Notes: generated by a model from the letters alone, not told the origin. A stretch of DNA of 64,000 bases from Aquipseudomonas alcaligenes (GCF_003205495.1 NZ_QJRX01000011.1:62001-126000), one strand, 5' to 3'; counted from the first letter of the stretch, positions 1 through 8,605 are shown. Numbers and translations are program-made.

Positions 1-1
1 G

Positions 2-631
2 ATCGTCATCAGCGATCCCGAGCTGACCGTCGGCATGCCCGCCTGGGTCACCGCCGGCACCGGCATGGACGCCTTCTCGCACTGCCTGGAAGCCTACTGC
101 GCGCCGGGCTTCCACCCGCTGGCCGACGGCATCGCCGTGGAGGGCATGCGCCTGGTGCAGCAATCGCTGATCCGCGCCGTGCGCCAGCCCGACGATCTCG
201 ATGCGCGCGCCGACATGCTGGCCGCCGCCGCCATGGGCGCCACCGCCTTCCAGAAGGGCCTGGGCGGCATGCACGCCCTGGCGCACCCGATCGGTGCGCT
301 GTACGACACCCACCACGGCATGACCAACGCGGTGCTGATGCCCTACGTGCTGCAGTTCAACCGCGGCGTGATCGAGGAGCGCATCACCCGCCTGGCGGCT
401 TATCTCGGCCTGGCCAATCCCGGCTTCGCCAGCTTCCTCGACCTGGTCATGCGCCTGCGAGAGGACAGCGGCGTGCCGCATACCCTGGCCGGTCTCGGGG
501 TGGATGACCAGCGCAGCACGCAGATCGCCCAGATGGCCGTGGTCGACCCTTCCGCGGGCGGCAACCCCAGGCCACTGCAGGAAACCGACACCGCCGCGAT
601 TTTCAGTGCCGCCCTGCACGGCACCCTGTGA
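2..631 (+). CDS. Iron-containing alcohol dehydrogenase, C-terminal part (5' end outside window)
   Basis: This is the C-terminal ~209 residues of a group III (iron-dependent) alcohol dehydrogenase, which oxidises alcohols or reduces aldehydes with NAD(P) in the cytoplasm. The reading frame is open from the first complete codon of the window, so the start lies upstream. Visible family motifs are GTGMDAFSHCLEAY and GGMHALAHPIGALYDTHHG; they hold the Asp/His residues that bind the metal in this family. The terminal residues are normal for the family. GC content and codon use match the core genes downstream. The exact substrate cannot be told from the sequence. Confidence 0.93.
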   Translation: MVISDPELTVGMPAWVTAGTGMDAFSHCLEAYCAPGFHPLADGIAVEGMRLVQQSLIRAVRQPDDLDARADMLAAAAMGATAFQKGLGGMHALAHPIGALYDTHHGMTNAVLMPYVLQFNRGVIEERITRLAAYLGLANPGFASFLDLVMRLREDSGVPHTLAGLGVDDQRSTQIAQMAVVDPSAGGNPRPLQETDTAAIFSAALHGTL

Positions 632-801
632 TACCGCCAGGCCCCGCCGCAGAGCGGCGGGCGCGGTGGACGGCGGGCGCCACGCAAAATCAAACGCTTG
701 CTTGGATTGCGCTTTCCAGCCGGTTTGGGCAGCATCGAACTGACCGCTGGCACAGCATCTGCAGTGCCATCCACATCAGTCCACAGACGCCGAGGCCCGC
801 C

Positions 802-1254
802 ATGCGCATTGTCCAAGCCACCCTGGAGCACCTGGACCTGCTGACCCCGCTGTTCATCAAGTACCGCGAATTCTATGGCCAGCTGCCCTTCCCGGACTCG
901 TCGCGCAAGTTCCTCGAGACCCGCATCAAGCGCAAGGAATCGGTGATCTACCTGGCCCTGGCGGACGACGAGGACAAGCTGCTCGGCTACTGCCAGCTGT
1001 TCCCCAGCTACTCCTCGCTGTCGCTCAAGCGCGTATGGATTCTCAACGACATCTATGTGGCCGAGGACGCCCGGCGCATGCTGGTCGCCGACCGCCTGCT
1101 GCAGACCGCCAAGCAGATGGCCAAGGAAACCAACGCCGTGCGCCTGCGCGTGGCCACCAGCGTGGACAACGTGGTGGCGCAGAAGACCTACGAGTCCATC
1201 GGCTTCCGCGAAGACGAGAAATTCAAGAACTACACCCTGGAACTGGGCGACTGA
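802..1254 (+). CDS. GNAT family N-acetyltransferase
   Basis: A 150-residue single-domain GNAT acetyltransferase, expected to move an acetyl group from acetyl-CoA to an amine; the substrate is unknown. The ATG at 802 is chosen because the protein then begins directly with the first GNAT strand (MRIVQATLEHLDLL); the frame runs further upstream but without family similarity. The core motif SYSSLSLKRVWILNDIYV and the C-terminal motif QKTYESIGF are typical. It shares the SSLxLxRxWILND motif with the GNAT at 40141-40599, so the two are probably paralogues. It stands 170 bases after the alcohol dehydrogenase, in core-like GC-rich DNA. Confidence 0.88.
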   Translation: MRIVQATLEHLDLLTPLFIKYREFYGQLPFPDSSRKFLETRIKRKESVIYLALADDEDKLLGYCQLFPSYSSLSLKRVWILNDIYVAEDARRMLVADRLLQTAKQMAKETNAVRLRVATSVDNVVAQKTYESIGFREDEKFKNYTLELGD

Positions 1255-1303
1255 GCGCCGTCGGGGCAGCCCCCCTGCCCCGGCCTGCTGCCGAGCATCC
1301 CGC

Positions 1304-2122
1304 ATGTGGTCGTTCCGCGCCTGGCGCCGCCGGCGCATCCTCTCCCGTTCGCCCTACACCACCCAGCACTGGCAGGCGGTGCGCGCCCGCCTGCCGATCC
1401 TCGACGGCCTCGCCGAGGCCGAGGAGCAGCGCCTGTTCCAGCGCGCCGTGCTGTTCCTGCACCGCAAGCGCCTGACCAGCCTGCCCGGCATCGAGCTGGA
1501 TGAAATTGATCGCCTGACTCTGGCCGCCCAGGCCGAGCTGCCGCTGCTGCACCTGGCCGACCTGGACTGGTACCAGGGCTTCCACGAGATCGTCCTGTAC
1601 CCGGACGACTTCGTCAGCCCGCAGCGCCATCGCGATGCCGCCGGCGTCGAGCACGAGTGGGACGACGAGCGCAGCGGCGAGGCCTGGCAGCAGGGCCCGG
1701 TGATCCTCGCCTGGCCCGGCGTGCAGAGCAGCGGCGGCTGGGATGCCTACAACCTGGTGATCCACGAACTGGCGCACAAGCTGGACATGCTCAACGGCGA
1801 CGCCAACGGCCTGCCGCCACTGCACCGCGACATGCGCATCCAGGACTGGGCCGCCGCCATGCAGGCGGCCTACGATGGCCTCAACGCCACCCTCGATGCC
1901 GACCCCGAGGCCGAGACCGCCATCGACCCCTATGCCGCCGAGAACCCGGCGGAATTCTTCGCCGTCACCAGCGAATACTTCTTCACCGCCCCGGACCTGC
2001 TGGCCGCAGCCTTCCCGGCCGTCTATCAGCAGCTGCAGGCCTTCTACCGCCAGGACCCGCTGGCACGCCTGCGGGCCCTGCAGCAAAACCACCCGGATTA
2101 CCGCGACACGACCAACGGATAA
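1304..2122 (+). CDS. mtfA: MtfA-type zinc peptidase
   Basis: A 272-residue protein of the MtfA (DUF980) family, a cytosolic zinc aminopeptidase which in E. coli interacts with the repressor Mlc and so modulates glucose PTS expression. The zinc site VIHELAHKLDMLNG (HELAH at residues 154-158) and the downstream glutamate stretch ENPAEFFAVTSEYFF are present, so it should be active. The ATG at 1304 gives the family's usual N-terminus (MWSFRAWRRRRI). It starts about 50 bases after the GNAT gene and may be cotranscribed with it. Role in Pseudomonas is inferred from the family only. Confidence 0.92.
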   Translation: MWSFRAWRRRRILSRSPYTTQHWQAVRARLPILDGLAEAEEQRLFQRAVLFLHRKRLTSLPGIELDEIDRLTLAAQAELPLLHLADLDWYQGFHEIVLYPDDFVSPQRHRDAAGVEHEWDDERSGEAWQQGPVILAWPGVQSSGGWDAYNLVIHELAHKLDMLNGDANGLPPLHRDMRIQDWAAAMQAAYDGLNATLDADPEAETAIDPYAAENPAEFFAVTSEYFFTAPDLLAAAFPAVYQQLQAFYRQDPLARLRALQQNHPDYRDTTNG

Positions 2123-2200
2123 TCGACCAGGCGTAGTAACGCCTGGGGAATGTGCCTATAATCCGCCCACTTTTTTTGGCCCACCCCAGGGGAGTCGCCC

Positions 2201-2728
2201 ATGAGCTACAGCAAAGTTCCGGCCGGCAAAGACGTGCCGAACGACATCTACGTCGCCATCGAGATTCCGGCCAACCACGCGCCGATCAAGTACGAAATCG
2301 ATCACGACACCGACTGCCTGTTCGTCGATCGCTTCATGGCCACCCCGATGTTCTACCCGGCCAACTACGGCTTCATCCCGCACACCCTGGCCGACGACGG
2401 TGACCCCCTCGACGTGCTGGTCGTGACCCCCTACCCGGTCGCCCCGGGCTCGGTCATCCGCTGCCGTCCGGTCGGCGTGCTGAACATGAGCGACGAAGCC
2501 GGCGGCGACGCCAAGCTGGTCGCCGTACCGCACGACAAGCTGAGCGTGCTGTACAAGGACGTGCAGGAATACACCGACCTGCCGGCCCTGCTGCTGGAGC
2601 AGATCAAGCACTTCTTCGAGAACTACAAGGATCTGGAGAAGGGCAAGTGGGTCAAGGTCGAAGGCTGGGCAGGCGCCGACGCCGCTCGCCAAATGATTCT
2701 GAAGGCGGTAGCGGCATACCAGAAGTAA
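2201..2728 (+). CDS. ppa: Inorganic pyrophosphatase
   Basis: A 175-residue family I inorganic pyrophosphatase. It hydrolyses the pyrophosphate made by biosynthetic reactions to two phosphates, in the cytoplasm, with Mg2+. The signature DDGDPLDVLV (residues 65-74) with its metal-binding aspartates is intact, as are YEIDHDTDCLFVDR and the length normal for bacterial enzymes. A GGGGAG Shine-Dalgarno lies just before ATG 2201, and a strong terminator follows. It is a housekeeping gene and marks the last clear core gene before the integrase. Confidence 0.97.
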   Translation: MSYSKVPAGKDVPNDIYVAIEIPANHAPIKYEIDHDTDCLFVDRFMATPMFYPANYGFIPHTLADDGDPLDVLVVTPYPVAPGSVIRCRPVGVLNMSDEAGGDAKLVAVPHDKLSVLYKDVQEYTDLPALLLEQIKHFFENYKDLEKGKWVKVEGWAGADAARQMILKAVAAYQK

Positions 2729-2745
2729 GCCAACACCACCCCCTG

Positions 2746-2771
2746 AAGGCCGGCCACAAGCCGGCCTTTTT
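2746..2771 (+). terminator. Rho-independent terminator of ppa
   Basis: A 9-bp perfect stem (AAGGCCGGC / GCCGGCCTT) around the loop CACAA is followed by a run of T, 17 bases after the ppa stop codon. Confidence 0.92.
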
Positions 2772-2880
2772 ATTGTCCAGAGAAATCTTAGGAAATCCTC
2801 AGACCCTAGTAAAATCAAGGCTTACAGCTTAGGATCAGTCCAAAATCGTCCAACACAATTCCGCTGAAACCACGCCCAAG

Positions 2881-2904
2881 GTGTGGGTCAGAGTGTGGGT
2901 CAGA
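2881..2904 (+). repeat. Tandem 12-bp repeat before the integrase
   Basis: GTGTGGGTCAGA occurs twice head-to-tail, 25 bases before the integrase start. Such short direct repeats next to an integrase gene may be integrase or excisionase arm sites; this is inference. The attachment core itself was not identified. Confidence 0.6.
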
Positions 2905-2929
2905 GAGCTTGGACTGAGGGAGTGCCGAG

Positions 2930-4156
2930 ATGGGAAAACTGACAATCAAGACAATCGAGTCGCTGGCAAAGGCCGCAGCACCAGGCAAGACCAACGACGG
3001 TGATGGGCTCTATTTTCAGATCTCGAAAAGCGGCGGTACGAGCTGGATCTTCAGATACAAGGTCGATGGCCGCGGTCGCGAGATGGGGCTCGGTGCCTAC
3101 CCCACCGTAACACTCAGCGAGGCTCGCCAACTCGCCGCCGATCAGCGCAGACTGCTGGCCGCTGGCGAGGATCCGCTTGCGACAAGAGATGCCGCTAAGG
3201 AAGCCAAACGTGAAGCTGAGCGACAGGCAGCAGCGCGCCGGATGACGTTCAGAGATCTGGCGCTCGACTACCAGGAAGCGCACGGAAGTAGCTGGTCTGA
3301 AAAATGGCGAAAGGGCTGGCTGCGGAAGCTTGAGCTCTACGCCTTTAGAGTGCTCGGAAAAAAGACGGCAGAGAGCATCGATACAGACCACGTGCTTGCC
3401 GTATTGAAACCTATCTGGAAGACCAAGACCCGGACAGCCGATGAGGTCAGAGGCCAGATCGAGCAGATTCTAGATGCAGCAAAATCCCGCGGTCTTCGCC
3501 AGGGCGATAATCCAGCACGCTGGCGTGGACATCTAGAAAATCTGCTCAGCAAGGCGGAAAAGAGAAAGGCCAGACTACGACAGCATTACCCAGCACTTCA
3601 CTGGCAGCAGCTTCCCGAACTGATGGGAAAGCTGGCGGCAATGGACAGTCGCGATGCCATTGCGGCTCGCCTGCTCATACTGACCGGAGCCAGGCTACAA
3701 ATGATCAGATTCGCGCAATGGAAAGAATTCGACCTGAAGCGAGCTGTCTGGGCACTGCCTGCCGAGCGTATGAAGATGCGCAAAGCCTTCGCCATCCCGA
3801 TTCCGCAGCAGGTCATTGAGCTACTGGAAGGCATGCCAAGAACCCACGCTATCTACCTTTTTCCAGGCCAGGGAAAGAGTGGCGTCATGCATGCGAATGC
3901 GATCCGGAACCTGCTCCACGGTCTAGGGTACGCAGACATAACAGGCCATGGATTCCGCTCGACGTTTCGCGACTGGGCGAACGAATGCACACACTATCCT
4001 AGGGATGTCTGCGAGCTGGCACTCGCGCATGACGAGCGAGGACAGACGGAAGCTGCCTACTCGAGAAGCGATCTACTGGAAAAGCGCAGAAAGCTGATGG
4101 ATGACTGGGCCGAATTCTGCTCAGGGCATGACATCGCATCGAACGCCGAGAAGTAA
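2930..4156 (+). CDS. P4-type tyrosine integrase (DUF4102 arm domain)
   Basis: A full-length 408-residue site-specific recombinase of the P4/CP4-57 group found on genomic islands and satellite prophages. The N-terminal DUF4102 arm-binding domain (DGDGLYFQISKSGG, residues ~25-95) is followed by a core-binding domain and the catalytic domain. All key residues are visible: R255 (TGARLQ), H340 and R343 (HGFR), H367 (LAHDERG) and the nucleophile Y377 (AAYSR), so it should be active. It starts 200 bases after ppa; no tRNA gene is seen beside it, so the attachment site is probably in the ppa-int interval. It marks the left edge of the accessory DNA. Confidence 0.95.
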   Translation: MGKLTIKTIESLAKAAAPGKTNDGDGLYFQISKSGGTSWIFRYKVDGRGREMGLGAYPTVTLSEARQLAADQRRLLAAGEDPLATRDAAKEAKREAERQAAARRMTFRDLALDYQEAHGSSWSEKWRKGWLRKLELYAFRVLGKKTAESIDTDHVLAVLKPIWKTKTRTADEVRGQIEQILDAAKSRGLRQGDNPARWRGHLENLLSKAEKRKARLRQHYPALHWQQLPELMGKLAAMDSRDAIAARLLILTGARLQMIRFAQWKEFDLKRAVWALPAERMKMRKAFAIPIPQQVIELLEGMPRTHAIYLFPGQGKSGVMHANAIRNLLHGLGYADITGHGFRSTFRDWANECTHYPRDVCELALAHDERGQTEAAYSRSDLLEKRRKLMDDWAEFCSGHDIASNAEK

Positions 4157-4169
4157 GCCGCCTACAAAA

Positions 4170-4203
4170 GCTAGCAAGCACCCGCGCAAGGGTGCTTGCT
4201 AGC
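4170..4203. terminator. Hairpin between convergent int and isomerase-like gene
   Basis: A perfect 14-bp inverted repeat (GCTAGCAAGCACCC and its complement, loop GCGCAA) lies between two converging genes. On the minus strand it is followed by TTTTG, so it best serves the minus-strand gene, though it may stop both transcripts. Confidence 0.8.
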
Positions 4204-4234
4204 AGAGTCGCAAAACTAGAGGAACCACACCGGA

Positions 4235-4588
4235 TCAAGCATCGGCATCTTGCTGGGAGCAGAGCGATTTCGCATACGTTTCGCGGCACATGTCCACAAT
4301 CTCGACAGAGACCGAACAGCTACGATTCATGGCGTAGAAGATGCGTTCTCGCACGCACTCCGAAAGCATTGCTTTTTGAGCAATGGTCCTACCCGAAAGC
4401 ATACGAATCTGCACATGAGCAAAGTGTTCAGCCTCTGCCAGGCTAAAGCGCGCATAACCAATAGCCCTGGCTTTTATATCGCCACCATCAGATGAAAATA
4501 GACCAGAATTGCGGCACTCGGAAACTACCGCCGCCATTAGTAACTCAGGCTCTAGCCCGATCGAATACTCAACAATGCAGTGCGGCAT
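4235..4588 (-). CDS. 5-carboxymethyl-2-hydroxymuconate delta-isomerase family protein
   Basis: A 117-residue protein of the CHMI family in the tautomerase superfamily. The N-terminus MPHCIVEYS is diagnostic; the proline after the cleaved Met is the catalytic base in this superfamily. In the 4-hydroxyphenylacetate pathway CHMI (HpaF) isomerises 5-carboxymethyl-2-hydroxymuconate, but no other hpa gene is here, so the substrate may differ. It follows the membrane protein gene by 9 bases, implying one transcript, and ends before a strong hairpin. AT-richer than core genes. Confidence 0.8.
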   Translation of the reverse strand: MPHCIVEYSIGLEPELLMAAVVSECRNSGLFSSDGGDIKARAIGYARFSLAEAEHFAHVQIRMLSGRTIAQKAMLSECVRERIFYAMNRSCSVSVEIVDMCRETYAKSLCSQQDADA

Positions 4589-4597
4589 AAAGCAATC

Positions 4598-5365
4598 TCA
4601 CCTATACATCAAGAAAGAACGAACTTGCAAAGCCAAGAACTGCACCAGTAGAGCGAAAGCTATCGATATACTGAATGCCTCAAGGAACGGCCAACCATGT
4701 TCAGACAACAAAGAAACACAAAAGAAGAAGACCACCATACCTATCAACCCAAAGAGCATTGCTCTTAGGGCAGACACCGCATGATCGGCAGAGTGATACC
4801 GCGTCAGGAAAATGGCTAGCGTCGACCCCGCAACAGGGAATGTTGCAAGCACACCGCTATACTCGCCGCCTATAAAAGACGACCCATATGTCACCAACAA
4901 AACCAAAGCAGCAGCAAAAAACATTCTGAGGTACATCTCACGCTCGACCGAAGTTCCGCCGGGCCTTAAAACCTCTGGAGTTGGCAGAAGCCTAATTTGA
5001 ATAAAGATCAAAATAATCGCCACGAACGCCAGCACATAGGAGGAAACATCAATCAGCGATAGCAACATTGATAACGAAAAGAAAGACAGCAAAGCAAGCA
5101 AATACGAAACCAACAAGCCCGCAACACCCACGAGACCCGCATAAGAGAAACAAAATACCGAAAGCGCAATCACGCCAATCAGAGAGCCCTCGACAGATTG
5201 CCTGACAAATGACTCCCCCTGTTCGAAATAAATGAACAATGTAATTGGTCCTGCGATAACAGGAAAGCCACTCATTACCCCAGAAACAGAAACGCCATAG
5301 CGACGGCCGCAATGAGCTATTAGCCCAATAAGCATCGGAACAAAAATCAACTTAAACAACAGCAT
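4598..5365 (-). CDS. Polytopic membrane protein with internal duplication, function unknown
   Basis: A 255-residue protein with about eight hydrophobic segments and no recognised family. Two parts repeat each other: SGVMSGFPVIAGPITLFIY (residues 28-46) resembles SGVLATFPVAGSTLAIFLTR (170-189), and each is followed by a similar helix ending in a Phe/Cys-rich stretch (residues ~53-75 and ~195-218). This suggests an inverted- or direct-repeat transporter-like fold; no substrate can be named. It is probably cotranscribed with the downstream isomerase-like gene. A DUF of uncharacterised membrane proteins is likely but was not identified. Confidence 0.75.
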   Translation of the reverse strand: MLLFKLIFVPMLIGLIAHCGRRYGVSVSGVMSGFPVIAGPITLFIYFEQGESFVRQSVEGSLIGVIALSVFCFSYAGLVGVAGLLVSYLLALLSFFSLSMLLSLIDVSSYVLAFVAIILIFIQIRLLPTPEVLRPGGTSVEREMYLRMFFAAALVLLVTYGSSFIGGEYSGVLATFPVAGSTLAIFLTRYHSADHAVSALRAMLFGLIGMVVFFFCVSLLSEHGWPFLEAFSISIAFALLVQFLALQVRSFLMYR

Positions 5366-5402
5366 TTACAGCCCCAACCCTAAACCAGTCTCAGAATTTA
5401 AT

Positions 5403-5918
5403 TCAGTCAAACGTGCAAGAGCGCTCAAAGACAAGAGTTAGCGAATCACCTTCAGCTCGAGATGAAACATTGATCATGCCCGACTTAGCAAGAACTCTCT
5501 GGGAGGCTTTATTCTCAACCGCAACAGTCGCAATTAACTTCTGCAAAGAAAACTCTCTTACAAGAGCTGATAAAAATTTAGGAACGAGCTCCGAGGCATA
5601 ACCTCGCCCCCAATACTCAGGCGCGAACGCATACTTCAACTCAGGTAAAGCACCCGGCTCCGGGTGAACCAGACCGCAAAATCCCACTACCTGATCCAGC
5701 TCCTGCTCGAGCACACAGAACATGCCATAACCATACTTGGCATAGTTTTCCAGGGTTACATCAACCCATCTTGCACAGTCATCCCAGGTAAGTGGCTTAC
5801 CGTCACCAGCCCAGCGCGTCACTTCAGGCTGGGAGTAAACACGATAAAACCATTCAACGTCGGACCTGATAACGCGACGCACCCATAATCTTTCCGTAGA
5901 AAGAACTTGATCACTCAT
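5403..5918 (-). CDS. RimJ/RimL-type GNAT N-acetyltransferase
   Basis: A 171-residue acetyltransferase of the group that includes RimJ/RimL and many small-molecule acetyltransferases. Evidence: N-terminal STERLWVRRV, the substrate-side YGMFCVLEQ...VVGFCGL, the acetyl-CoA loop PEYWGRGYASELV (Q/RxxGxG/A-like) and VAVENKASQRVLAKSGM. ATG 5918 is chosen because a GAGG Shine-Dalgarno sits five bases upstream; a GTG two codons earlier is also possible. It precedes the membrane-protein gene on the same strand, 37 bases apart, so the three genes may be one operon. Substrate unknown. Confidence 0.88.
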   Translation of the reverse strand: MSDQVLSTERLWVRRVIRSDVEWFYRVYSQPEVTRWAGDGKPLTWDDCARWVDVTLENYAKYGYGMFCVLEQELDQVVGFCGLVHPEPGALPELKYAFAPEYWGRGYASELVPKFLSALVREFSLQKLIATVAVENKASQRVLAKSGMINVSSRAEGDSLTLVFERSCTFD

Positions 5919-6042
5919 CGACACCTCAGTCGACCCGAAACAGTAGACTATGGGACAGATATTTCATTCATGCACAAAAATGCCTGGACCGCACTCGAAT
6001 TACTCATGAGAAAATATAGAAACCCAAACAGCGGACATAACC

Positions 6043-6507
6043 ATGATTAATTTCGAGACAACAGGTATCACCTTCAACCTTCGCGCAGCAGGCCTAATAC
6101 AGCACAACCAAAAAGTACTTCTACATAAATTCACTGGAGCACATTTCTGGACCCTGCCGGGAGGTAGGATAAATGCAGGAGAATCCTCAGCTGAGGCGAT
6201 CGCTAGAGAAATCCATGAGGAGCTTGCTGAGACAGTGACAGTCGCACGCCCAACACTAGTAACCGAACACTTCTATGAGTACCTCGGTAGACCGCATCAT
6301 GAAATCTGCTTCTACCATCCCACCTATCTGACAGAGGAATCCGCAGCCCTACTACAACACGGTGATTTTCCAGGGGCCGAAAAAAATGAGAACTTGATCT
6401 TTTGCTGGTTCCCTATTGAACAATTACGCAATCTGGATCTGCGCCCCCTAGAAATACTGGACCATTTATTCGAAACCGAGAACATGCAGCACCTCATCAT
6501 TCGATGA
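6043..6507 (+). CDS. NUDIX hydrolase
   Basis: A 154-residue NUDIX hydrolase, cleaving nucleoside diphosphates linked to another moiety. The Nudix box spans residues 41-63 with G41, E47, R55, E56, E59 and E60 all in place (GRINAGESSAEAIAREIHEE); the last canonical glycine is alanine. The N-terminal part FNLRAAGLIQHNQKVLL is typical of the fold. It is the only plus-strand gene in this accessory block and stands divergent from the GNAT gene. Substrate cannot be predicted. Confidence 0.92.
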   Translation: MINFETTGITFNLRAAGLIQHNQKVLLHKFTGAHFWTLPGGRINAGESSAEAIAREIHEELAETVTVARPTLVTEHFYEYLGRPHHEICFYHPTYLTEESAALLQHGDFPGAEKNENLIFCWFPIEQLRNLDLRPLEILDHLFETENMQHLIIR

Positions 6508-6532
6508 TCGCCCAGGCAACACTCACGCTAAA

Positions 6533-7279
6533 TCACTCCACCTGAATGCACTCTCCACTCCAATCCCCCGACGAGTAAGACATGACCAGCAAGTAGTTTC
6601 CTCTTCCAGGCACTTGCTCAACCAAACACCCCTCGGCGGACCAGAAAGAGCTACGCCCAGCGCTATCAAAATTTCCGGAGCGTGCAGCATGATTCGCCAT
6701 CAGGACACCCACACGATGCCTGAAAGCACTGGAGCGGAGATTCTCAGCGTCTATCGGAAACCCAAAATCCGAGACCAGCATGCTAGCCAGATACAAATCA
6801 CACTCCCCAGCTACCGCCTGTAAGTGGCTTGGATAAGCGGTATCGGCACAGATCGCAAGTGCACAAGAAAAACCATTAACGTTAATCACCAACGGGGGCG
6901 AATTTGAAGGAGCAGCAAAAGCCTCTTCTCCTAAGTGTAGGAAAGCTTTTGCATAAATTTCCCGTGATCCATCTGGAAAGAATACAAGTGATGCAATGTG
7001 TGGCAGCTTGCTTAATGAAAGTAATGGCAAGCCCACCACAATTACCATTCCGTACTTCTGTGAAGCATTTGCCAGCGGATCTAACAAACAATCATCGGCA
7101 CGAATAGCAGAACGCGACAGAGATTCGAGCTCATACCCCGTCAGCGACAACTCAGGGAACACAATCAAGTCCACTGCTCGCGCATGCGCCTGATCTATGA
7201 ACTTAAGATGCTCCTGAATATTTCCTGCAATATCACCGGAAATAGATCTCGACTGCGCCGCAGCTATCCTGATATCCAT
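6533..7279 (-). CDS. Carbon-nitrogen hydrolase (nitrilase superfamily amidase)
   Basis: A 248-residue nitrilase-superfamily enzyme, hydrolysing a nonpeptide C-N bond. The catalytic triad is visible: E43 in FPELSLTGYE, K112 in AKAFLHLGEE and C145 in ALAICADTAYPSH. The start MDIRIAAAQS is the usual one for the fold. Length fits a stand-alone amidase without a synthetase domain. It lies 12 bases after the YhfC-like gene and is probably last in its operon. Convergent with the NUDIX gene. Substrate unknown. Confidence 0.9.
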   Translation of the reverse strand: MDIRIAAAQSRSISGDIAGNIQEHLKFIDQAHARAVDLIVFPELSLTGYELESLSRSAIRADDCLLDPLANASQKYGMVIVVGLPLLSLSKLPHIASLVFFPDGSREIYAKAFLHLGEEAFAAPSNSPPLVINVNGFSCALAICADTAYPSHLQAVAGECDLYLASMLVSDFGFPIDAENLRSSAFRHRVGVLMANHAARSGNFDSAGRSSFWSAEGCLVEQVPGRGNYLLVMSYSSGDWSGECIQVE

Positions 7280-7291
7280 AATACTTTGCGC

Positions 7292-8053
7292 TCAGCCTTT
7301 CACAGCGACATCTTTGTCTATGTACAGCACCCACCAAAGAAATATCAGAAAGCCGCCAGCTGCAGCCTCAAGAACCCAGGAGGTTTCTGAGTAGCTCGCG
7401 AACCCCATATCAAATGCAAAATACGGCAGCAGTGCAATTAGTCCTGCAACAAAAGAAAGCGGCAGCCACAAGTAGAATCGCTCAGCCGTAGCGCGATATA
7501 TAAACAGCGTAGAAAATACCTTGACCATTACGAGAACAAAAACAAGCATCCACAAACCCAGGGCAGAAGAAGAAACCAGTGAATTCAGCTGATTAAACAA
7601 GAATGCAGCTCGTTGCTCGTGCATCTCAGCAAGGGCCATCTGCGCAAAGTTGCTATCTAGCGAGAATGCAACCAGCAGAACAAAACCATAGACATAAACA
7701 AGAACCACCTCAACGACTGCGGCAGTAATTGAAAATGACAAGACCCAAATAGGATCAATCGAGTAACGTTCCTGACACCACTTAAACACAATAAATTTCG
7801 ACAGAGCCTCAAGTGCAGCCAAAAAACACAGCATCAATGCTAAAGAGTGAACCTTGCTCATGACGGCCATCAAACCGTCCCAAACCACAATAGTTTTTAG
7901 CCAATACCAAAGGAAATAAACTGCTGGACATACCAGCAGCGCAGCAACACTTGGAGCTGCCCCTCGACCAAGCCGAAAAGAAGCCCAAAGTACGCTAACC
8001 AGGACAACCAACAGCAATGAAACTGAAATCAGGTTTATCCAAGATGAAGTCAT
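7292..8053 (-). CDS. Multipass membrane protein, possibly YhfC-like
   Basis: A 253-residue protein with about seven predicted membrane helices. Layout and a helix with LAALEALSKFIVFKW followed by SITAAVVEVVLVYVYG resemble the YhfC-type protein at 43080-43850, where EtgVKALLL and YALAEVVVVGFV occupy the same positions. YhfC proteins are related to intramembrane CPBP/PrsW-like proteases, but the catalytic motifs here look degenerate, so function is open. The distant relation is inferred by eye. It is followed closely by the amidase gene. Confidence 0.6.
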   Translation of the reverse strand: MTSSWINLISVSLLLVVLVSVLWASFRLGRGAAPSVAALLVCPAVYFLWYWLKTIVVWDGLMAVMSKVHSLALMLCFLAALEALSKFIVFKWCQERYSIDPIWVLSFSITAAVVEVVLVYVYGFVLLVAFSLDSNFAQMALAEMHEQRAAFLFNQLNSLVSSSALGLWMLVFVLVMVKVFSTLFIYRATAERFYLWLPLSFVAGLIALLPYFAFDMGFASYSETSWVLEAAAGGFLIFLWWVLYIDKDVAVKG

Positions 8054-8089
8054 TGAAAGCTACTCAGCACTGGGTGGTTAAGCTGCACA

Positions 8090-8605
8090 TCACACACTTG
8101 CAAGTGCAACTTGATAGAAACGGGCGCCCTTAATCTCATCTAAATCACTGCGCAGACTCAGTGATATAGAGGTAAACGCAGGAAGCAGTCCCGCACCCAC
8201 CAGTACGACACCGAGGGAGTGCTGACGAAATCTGTTCAAGAACCAGCAAGAATACGCTTCAGCCGCGGCAATACAGATGGATTGGCCTCGCTCGCAATCT
8301 ACAATCGCCCAAAGCATATGCTCGCCATGCGCCTCGCTCCACATAGCGCCGACGTACCCCACGCAACGCTGATGCTGCTGGCTATATATGGACAGAAGAC
8401 CATAACTATTGAGCAGCCACGAACCCATGGCAAACTCAGGCACAGTGCAACTCATCACAGTCTCACGCGAGAAGATCCCGAGTGAGTAATAGGCATCGGA
8501 TGCGAGAATACCGTCAAGATCGACTCGACTGGTATAAGTCAAAGGCAATAATGTCACTGCTTCATTAGAAAGCTCAGGAATCGAGACAAAGAACTCACTC
8601 AGCAT
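8090..8605 (-). CDS. Hypothetical protein, weakly GNAT-like
   Basis: A 171-residue protein of unknown function. Features such as LLSIYSQQHQRCVGYVGAMW and an alternating strand/helix layout faintly recall a GNAT fold, but no acetyl-CoA loop is clear. The start is fixed by a TAATG overlap: its ATG at 8605 shares bases with the stop codon of the preceding gene, implying translational coupling; the GTG at 8611 is less likely. It belongs with the small gene before it. Confidence 0.65.
   Translation of the reverse strand: MLSEFFVSIPELSNEAVTLLPLTYTSRVDLDGILASDAYYSLGIFSRETVMSCTVPEFAMGSWLLNSYGLLSIYSQQHQRCVGYVGAMWSEAHGEHMLWAIVDCERGQSICIAAAEAYSCWFLNRFRQHSLGVVLVGAGLLPAFTSISLSLRSDLDEIKGARFYQVALASV

Noticed and set aside
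1223..2092. Minus-strand frame of 289 codons opposite mtfA
   Set aside because: Shadow of the mtfA coding strand in GC-rich DNA.
2770..2930. tRNA gene or clear att core at the integrase
   Set aside because: No cloverleaf found and no matching repeat elsewhere in the window.
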